Part shown: piece by piece, positions 6,085 through 9,707 of the stretch | How positions within the stretch are numbered: the stretch's first letter is position 1 | How the letters are laid out: every line of letters starts with the position of its first letter | Assembly: GCA_041658785.1 (NCBI GenBank) | Contig: JBAZZL010000041.1 | Coordinates: 1-9,707, forward strand | Length of the DNA stretch: 9,707 nucleotides | Direction of reading: 5' to 3' | DNA from: JAHJGG01 sp041658785 | GTDB taxonomy: Bacteria > Patescibacteriota > Patescibacteriia > Magasanikbacterales > UBA922 | Notes under the pieces: model-generated | What the model saw: the letters and a program-made list of their open reading frames with translations, nothing else | Told to the model about the DNA's origin: nothing | Databases searched by the model: none | Position numbers and translations under genes: made by a program

Positions 6085-7470
6085 TCAAATTCTGAAATAA
6101 TTATCAATTTCTTCTCTTACCTCTTTAATCAATTTCTTCTTTTCATCTTTTAGCTCAAATGCTTCTTTTACAAGTTTTGTTATATCATCAATTGAATTTT
6201 TGTCTAAAATTGGGACTTCAAATTCTTTCAACCTATCTTCTCTTAGGTGCGGTAATGTTGACGCAATTACCGTTCTTCTAATCGAAGGATATAATCCTGT
6301 TTCTTTTAATGACAAAACTAAGAAAAGATATTCAGACGATAAATTATATTTTTTAGCCTCTGCTTTTAGTCTTAATCTTGTAATTCCAGATCCAATAATT
6401 GCCCTATCGTTTTTTGTTAACATACCCGTCATTCCAATTTTTCCATCTTTTGTAAAAAGCACATCTCCAAACCTAGCATCTTGTTTTAATTCTTCAAAAA
6501 TTTCTACAGGAATATAATAGTCAGGAAATTGATCTATCTCATAGTTTACAAAATCGGAAGTTCTTATAAAAGGCACATCACTATCTTTTCTATCTAGGTA
6601 TATATTATAAGTATCACTGCCAACCTCATTGCCTTTTTTTACTGTAGCAATTTCACCAAGACCAATTGTTTTCCATTTGCGCTGAATTGCCCTTAAGGCG
6701 TTTATATAGAGTGGATAAGAAAAATTTGGATTCCAAATATCTGCCCTTTTAAAATTAGAGAGCATTACCGAGTAATGATTTTCTTTCTTAACTTTTGAAA
6801 AATCGACTGCCGCTTTTTGGTAAAAGTAATTCTGGGCTTGATTAAGGAGTGAGAGTGCTTTTTCTGCCTTTAATTCCGCTTTCTCGACCAATTCGCTTAT
6901 TTTTATAATTATATTTTCTGGCAACTCCACTACTTCAATATCTCTAATATCGTTTAAATTTAACTTGTCTTGTAGTTGCTTTTTTTTATTTTTTTTAATT
7001 TGTAGTAAAGATAACTTTGAGAGAAGGTACGCAAAAATATAATTTTTATTTACATCAGCCTTAAGTCCAACACCGATCAAATTTTGACTGATATTTACTT
7101 CTGAAAATCGTCGGCCTATTCTAAGTAGCTTTCCAAGAGTGCCAATTTTTGAAAAAGCAATATCTCCATGGCGTAAAATCGTTTTACTATTGGCTCTATT
7201 ATCTTCGTCAGAAATATATACTAGACCCTCTGTGCTTAGTTCAAAAAATTTTAAATTTGAAATTCTTAAAAACGGCACGCCCTCCGCCTTGTATCTTTCT
7301 GCTTTTAAATCAAAGATGCCTTTTTTAACAAATTTTGCGTATTCTGTTAATTTTTTATGTTTGTGTTGTTTTAAAACAGAATCAATAAAATTTCCAATAA
7401 CCCAAAAATCCGGCTCGAATCGATCGCTTTCTTTTACTCGTGCCATATTGACCGCAACTGTTTTTAGCAT
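6085..7470 (-). CDS. hsdS: Restriction-modification specificity subunit (HsdS-like), two target-recognition domains
   Basis: A 461-residue DNA-recognition subunit of a type I or BcgI-like system. It is typical in length for HsdS and has the duplicated layout. TRD1 covers about 35-184 (GVPFLRISNL 64-73, DIAFSKIGTLGK 103-114, LNDIRDIEVVELP 172-184). A central helical spacer follows at 185-225. TRD2 covers about 262-420 (DVPFIRTSDF 298-307, DVLFTKDGKIG 336-346, LPHLREDRLKEFEVP 406-420), and the C-terminal dimerisation-type helix is 421-461. The two TRDs presumably each read half of a bipartite target and hold the methyltransferase on DNA; the target itself cannot be predicted. The ATG at 7470 lies eight bases after the upstream methyltransferase stop, so the two genes are co-transcribed. 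An internal Met at residue 9 is an alternative start. The gene is A+T-rich and ends seven bases before the left repeat. Confidence 0.9.
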   Translation of the reverse strand: MLKTVAVNMARVKESDRFEPDFWVIGNFIDSVLKQHKHKKLTEYAKFVKKGIFDLKAERYKAEGVPFLRISNLKFFELSTEGLVYISDEDNRANSKTILRHGDIAFSKIGTLGKLLRIGRRFSEVNISQNLIGVGLKADVNKNYIFAYLLSKLSLLQIKKNKKKQLQDKLNLNDIRDIEVVELPENIIIKISELVEKAELKAEKALSLLNQAQNYFYQKAAVDFSKVKKENHYSVMLSNFKRADIWNPNFSYPLYINALRAIQRKWKTIGLGEIATVKKGNEVGSDTYNIYLDRKDSDVPFIRTSDFVNYEIDQFPDYYIPVEIFEELKQDARFGDVLFTKDGKIGMTGMLTKNDRAIIGSGITRLRLKAEAKKYNLSSEYLFLVLSLKETGLYPSIRRTVIASTLPHLREDRLKEFEVPILDKNSIDDITKLVKEAFELKDEKKKLIKEVREEIDNYFRI

Positions 7471-7478
7471 AATATTAT

Positions 7479-9254
7479 CTAGAAATTGAAACTATTTTGC
7501 TTTGCCCATTTCTTAAATTCCTCTGCCACTGTTAATATATCATCCTCGCTTAGTTCCTTACCCCTTCTGTCGTGCCCACAAGTTTCAGCAACAGCCATAA
7601 AAACAGGGTAGTCCTTTGGAATTTTATTGACAGGTAATTTCTGTAAAATCATAATAGTTGTTTTCGTTGATGTGTTTGGCATAAATGTTTCAAGAGGCAC
7701 ATCAACAATCCCAACAATTCTAGCCTTATTCAAAAGCCAGTTTCTTATATAACTCAAACTTTCATTTCCATAAATGCCATCGGGTAAAACCATCGCCATT
7801 CTTCCACCGTCTTTTAATAACTGCAAACACCTTTCGATAAAAAGAATTTGAGGGGCTTCCTTATCTTTCAATTTCCCTTTTTCCCATTCTCCGGTTTTTT
7901 TGTCTTTCCCCCATTTGTGCGCAAGGTCAAACTGCTTTAATTTATCTTCACCTCGAACAGGAATTTTGCTTCCAAAAGGCGGATTAGTTAATAAAACACT
8001 AAACTTACCCATATCAACTTTTAATCTTGTTTTATCTTGCCAGTTTTCAGGTCTTTCTAAACTGTCTTCATTAAAAATTCCGCTCTTGCCATCTCCGAGA
8101 ATCGCCATATATGCCTTAGCGACTTTTGATAGAAAGTAATCCTTATCAATTCCTCTGATTTTGTTTAAGGCAACTTCCATTTTTTCTTCTTGAAGATTAT
8201 TTTTATTCCAGTGATATTTTTCTCCTTCGCTGTCTAATTTTCTCCAAACATGTCTTAGTGCCTCAACCAAAAATCCACCGCTACCACAAGCAGGATCAAT
8301 AATTAAATCTTCATCGTGAGGATCTAAAATATCAACCATCATCTTTACAACATTTCTTGGAGTAAAGAATTGCCCTTGTCCGCCTTTCAAAGCATGCCCA
8401 ATAAATGTTTCAAAAGCGTCAGCGATGATATCTCTTTCCGCTTCAATAAGACAATAATTTTGCAATTCGCCAACAACATAAGCAATGGAATTTGCGTCTA
8501 AATTTATAATATCATTCTCGTCTAATACTTCTTTGTATTTTCTTTTTACTTTATCAAATAGATCTAAAACTCTTTCTTTAACTTCTCTTGCTTCTTCATC
8601 AACCCCAGCCCTAAAAGTAACTATTTCGTTTGGTTCAGTAAACCTTTCGTCGTAAATTTTACAAAAAATTAAGTTTATTAATTGTTGAGCCAAAACTTCA
8701 TCTCTTGTTGCACCAACCGTATTGGCGGCTAGATGGTTCCTAATCGCTTTGAAAGTAGCTTTTAAGTTATGGGTAGGCTTAAGATCTTTTCTTCTAAATT
8801 TTCCAATATCTTCAACCCTTTGTCCGTATTGTGGGATATTTGGAATTTCTTCAAATTCTATTCTCCCATCTTTCTCAACCTTTCTTAAAAAAAGTCTTTC
8901 ATCACCATTAAACCAAACCCCCAAAAATGCTTTTGAAAATCTTAAATAATCTTGAAGCTGTGTTTTACCGTCTTTTCTGTTTTTCTTTTTACATTCAACA
9001 ATGATATAAATTTCATCTTCTTGTTTTTTGTCGTTCGGAAAAACAGCAATATCGACAGGGTATTCTTTTTTTGTATCTGATGGTCTTACTTTTACTCTAA
9101 ATTGGGGTCTTGTCTGAATATGATCTTTCGGATAGTCATAGTCTTCAACCAATTGCTTGGCAAAAATCTGAACAGCCTCAACCTCTTCGGGAGTAGCTTT
9201 TACTTCTAGTCCCGAAATAATATCAATAATGTAACCATCTTTTGTCGTTGCCAT
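7479..9254 (-). CDS. hsdM: Fused nuclease-like/N6-adenine DNA methyltransferase (HsdM-type, RM subunit)
   Basis: A 591-residue protein with two parts. Residues 1 to about 160 resemble the HsdR N-terminal domain (HSDR_N): Asp68 and Glu87-Cys-Lys89 in YPVDIAVFP...IYIIVECKKK form a PD-(D/E)xK-like D-x18-E-x-K arrangement. Residues 165-591 are an HsdM-type gamma methyltransferase: helical N-terminal region, GQFFTPR at 294-300, SAM-binding motif I DPACGSGGFL at 320-329, catalytic motif IV NPPFG at 424-428, and GGRMAMVLPDGIYGN further on. The enzyme should methylate N6 of adenine at the site chosen by the specificity subunit. The N-terminal domain may cut unmethylated DNA, as in BcgI-like RM+S enzymes, or be a vestigial or regulatory nuclease fold. 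No helicase motif is present in this protein or elsewhere between the repeats. The start is four bases after the regulator's stop and lacks a clear Shine-Dalgarno, suggesting coupled translation. Confidence 0.9.
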   Translation of the reverse strand: MATTKDGYIIDIISGLEVKATPEEVEAVQIFAKQLVEDYDYPKDHIQTRPQFRVKVRPSDTKKEYPVDIAVFPNDKKQEDEIYIIVECKKKNRKDGKTQLQDYLRFSKAFLGVWFNGDERLFLRKVEKDGRIEFEEIPNIPQYGQRVEDIGKFRRKDLKPTHNLKATFKAIRNHLAANTVGATRDEVLAQQLINLIFCKIYDERFTEPNEIVTFRAGVDEEAREVKERVLDLFDKVKRKYKEVLDENDIINLDANSIAYVVGELQNYCLIEAERDIIADAFETFIGHALKGGQGQFFTPRNVVKMMVDILDPHDEDLIIDPACGSGGFLVEALRHVWRKLDSEGEKYHWNKNNLQEEKMEVALNKIRGIDKDYFLSKVAKAYMAILGDGKSGIFNEDSLERPENWQDKTRLKVDMGKFSVLLTNPPFGSKIPVRGEDKLKQFDLAHKWGKDKKTGEWEKGKLKDKEAPQILFIERCLQLLKDGGRMAMVLPDGIYGNESLSYIRNWLLNKARIVGIVDVPLETFMPNTSTKTTIMILQKLPVNKIPKDYPVFMAVAETCGHDRRGKELSEDDILTVAEEFKKWAKQNSFNF

Positions 9255-9258
9255 ATTT

Positions 9259-9465
9259 TTATTTTATTAAATCCTCAATTGAAACGCCAAGAGCCTTGGC
9301 GATATTCGCCATAGTTTGAACGCTCGGCTTATTGACTACACCACTTTCGACTTTGGTAAGCGTTGTATATTTAATATCTGCTTTCTTTGCCAGATCATCT
9401 TGGGTTAAGCCAAGTTTTGCTCTGTATTTTTTGATATTTTCGCTGATTGTTTTTCCACTTGTCAT
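9259..9465 (-). CDS. XRE/Cro-type HTH regulator, likely R-M controller protein
   Basis: A 68-residue protein that is essentially one helix-turn-helix domain. ISENIKKYRAKLGLTQDDLAKKADI leads into YTTLTKVESG, with helix 2 at about 21-28 and recognition helix 3 at about 32-40. The hydrophobic tail ANIAKALGVSIEDLIK closes the five-helix fold. Size, fold and position as first gene of the R-M operon match C (controller) proteins, which delay restriction until methylation is established by binding their own promoter. Its stop is four bases before the methyltransferase start. An inverted repeat at 9477-9529 overlaps a TATAAT on this strand and would leave a leader of only about 14 bases, as is common for C-protein genes. 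Binding and autoregulation are inferred. An ordinary XRE repressor of the operon is the alternative. Confidence 0.85.
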   Translation of the reverse strand: MTSGKTISENIKKYRAKLGLTQDDLAKKADIKYTTLTKVESGVVNKPSVQTMANIAKALGVSIEDLIK

Positions 9466-9476
9466 ACTTGTAAAGT

Positions 9477-9529
9477 TTTGGTAGTATTATAGTAAATGAG
9501 ATTATTACCCTTATTGCTATACTACCAAA
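9477..9529 (-). promoter_or_regulatory. Promoter and operator of the R-M operon
   Basis: Two perfect 11-base inverted arms, TTTGGTAGTAT (9477-9487) and ATACTACCAAA (9519-9529), lie 42 bases apart centre to centre, close to four helical turns. A minus-strand TATAAT at 9486-9491 overlaps the arm nearest the gene. The position 17 bases upstream of it has no good -35 (ATAAGG), as expected of an activator-dependent or controller-regulated promoter. Transcription would begin near 9479, about 14 bases before the regulator's ATG at 9465. The sequence elements are visible; the regulatory role is inferred. Confidence 0.6.
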
Positions 9530-9558
9530 TAAAATGAATCTAATCAAACAAATTTCTT

Positions 9559-9707
9559 GGCGGCGCATTTCGCAAAGCGAAATACGAAATTCGGCGGCGG
9601 CGGAAAAGCGAGGGCGGGCAAAAATTCCTTCCCCCCAACCCCCTTCCTTTTTGCCCGCCCGAGCGTCAGGATTCGTTTCAGCCGCGCGAAGCGCGGCAAT
9701 CAGTCAG
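9559..9707 (-). repeat. Structured inverted repeat, right copy, cut by the window edge
   Basis: This is the reverse complement of the left copy. It matches over 124 bases (9584-9707) and again at the inner end (GGCGGCGC, 9559-9566). Arm 1 is at 9681-9697. The arm 2 stems are at 9612-9624 and 9648-9660, with a pyrimidine-only loop core on this strand. Arm 3 at 9567-9583 is ATTTCGC, loop AAA, GCGAAAT, a 7-bp perfect hairpin with no sequence in common with arm 3 of the left copy. It lies just upstream of the R-M operon promoter, so the two copies enclose regulator, methyltransferase and specificity genes exactly. The repeat may extend past 9707. Confidence 0.9.

Noticed and set aside
5802..6107. 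Minus-strand open frame of 101 codons across the left repeat
   Set aside because: It runs through the non-coding hairpin repeat, overlaps the end of the specificity subunit gene and gives a low-complexity Pro/Ala/Ser peptide. The same peptide would appear from the other repeat copy, so it reflects the repeat and not a gene.
9259..9465. Antitoxin of a toxin-antitoxin pair
   Set aside because: The adjacent gene is a large methyltransferase rather than a small toxin. Position and operator fit an R-M controller better.

Overview
The window looks like part of a small, poorly characterised bacterial genome, possibly a candidate-phyla (Patescibacteria-type) organism. That placement is inference. 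It rests on the mix of uncharacterised proteins, the A+T-rich right half and the frequent lack of clear Shine-Dalgarno sequences. Nothing here is a taxonomic marker. The genetic code looks standard: TGA is used as a stop. No tRNA, rRNA, CRISPR array, transposase or recombinase gene was seen.

Layout, left to right. (1) Bases 3-215 hold the 3' end of an acidic helical protein entering from the left edge. It is followed by a stem-loop and a strong bidirectional terminator (339-379). (2) A short-chain dehydrogenase/reductase lies on the minus strand (415-1164), with intact cofactor and catalytic motifs. (3) A divergent intergenic region with promoter candidates leads into a two-gene plus-strand operon. 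Its first gene encodes a 300-residue protein with a possible N-terminal helix-turn-helix (1463-2365). Its second encodes a GHKL/Bergerat-fold ATPase of 506 residues (2368-3888) with an acidic Gly-rich linker and a separate C-terminal domain. (4) A non-coding stretch (3889-4039) holds three successive stem-loops, the last a bidirectional terminator shared with the converging gene. (5) A long coiled-coil protein of unknown function is on the minus strand (4064-5782). (6) A restriction-modification cassette on the minus strand (6085-9465) is enclosed by two inverted copies of a structured repeat (5931-6077 and 9559-9707, the latter reaching the window edge).

In transcription order the R-M cassette consists of three genes. 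The first is a 68-residue XRE/Cro-type regulator. The second is a 591-residue protein joining an HsdR-N/PD-(D/E)xK-like nuclease domain to an HsdM-type N6-adenine methyltransferase. The third is a 461-residue two-TRD specificity subunit. No helicase/translocase is encoded between the repeats, so the architecture resembles BcgI-like RM+S enzymes more than a classical three-subunit type I system. The regulator's promoter overlaps a perfect inverted repeat (11-base arms, 42 bases centre to centre), as expected for an autoregulated controller.

The most unusual items are four. First, the cassette-bounding repeat has 124 identical bases, several hairpins and a G-quadruplex-capable loop. Second, one arm of that repeat has a wholly different sequence in the two copies yet still forms a perfect hairpin. 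Third, the compact helix-turn-helix/GHKL-ATPase pair may be an uncharacterised two-gene module. Fourth, G+C changes sharply, from about 60% in a sampled line of the ATPase operon to about 32-35% in the right half, which suggests the blocks have different histories.
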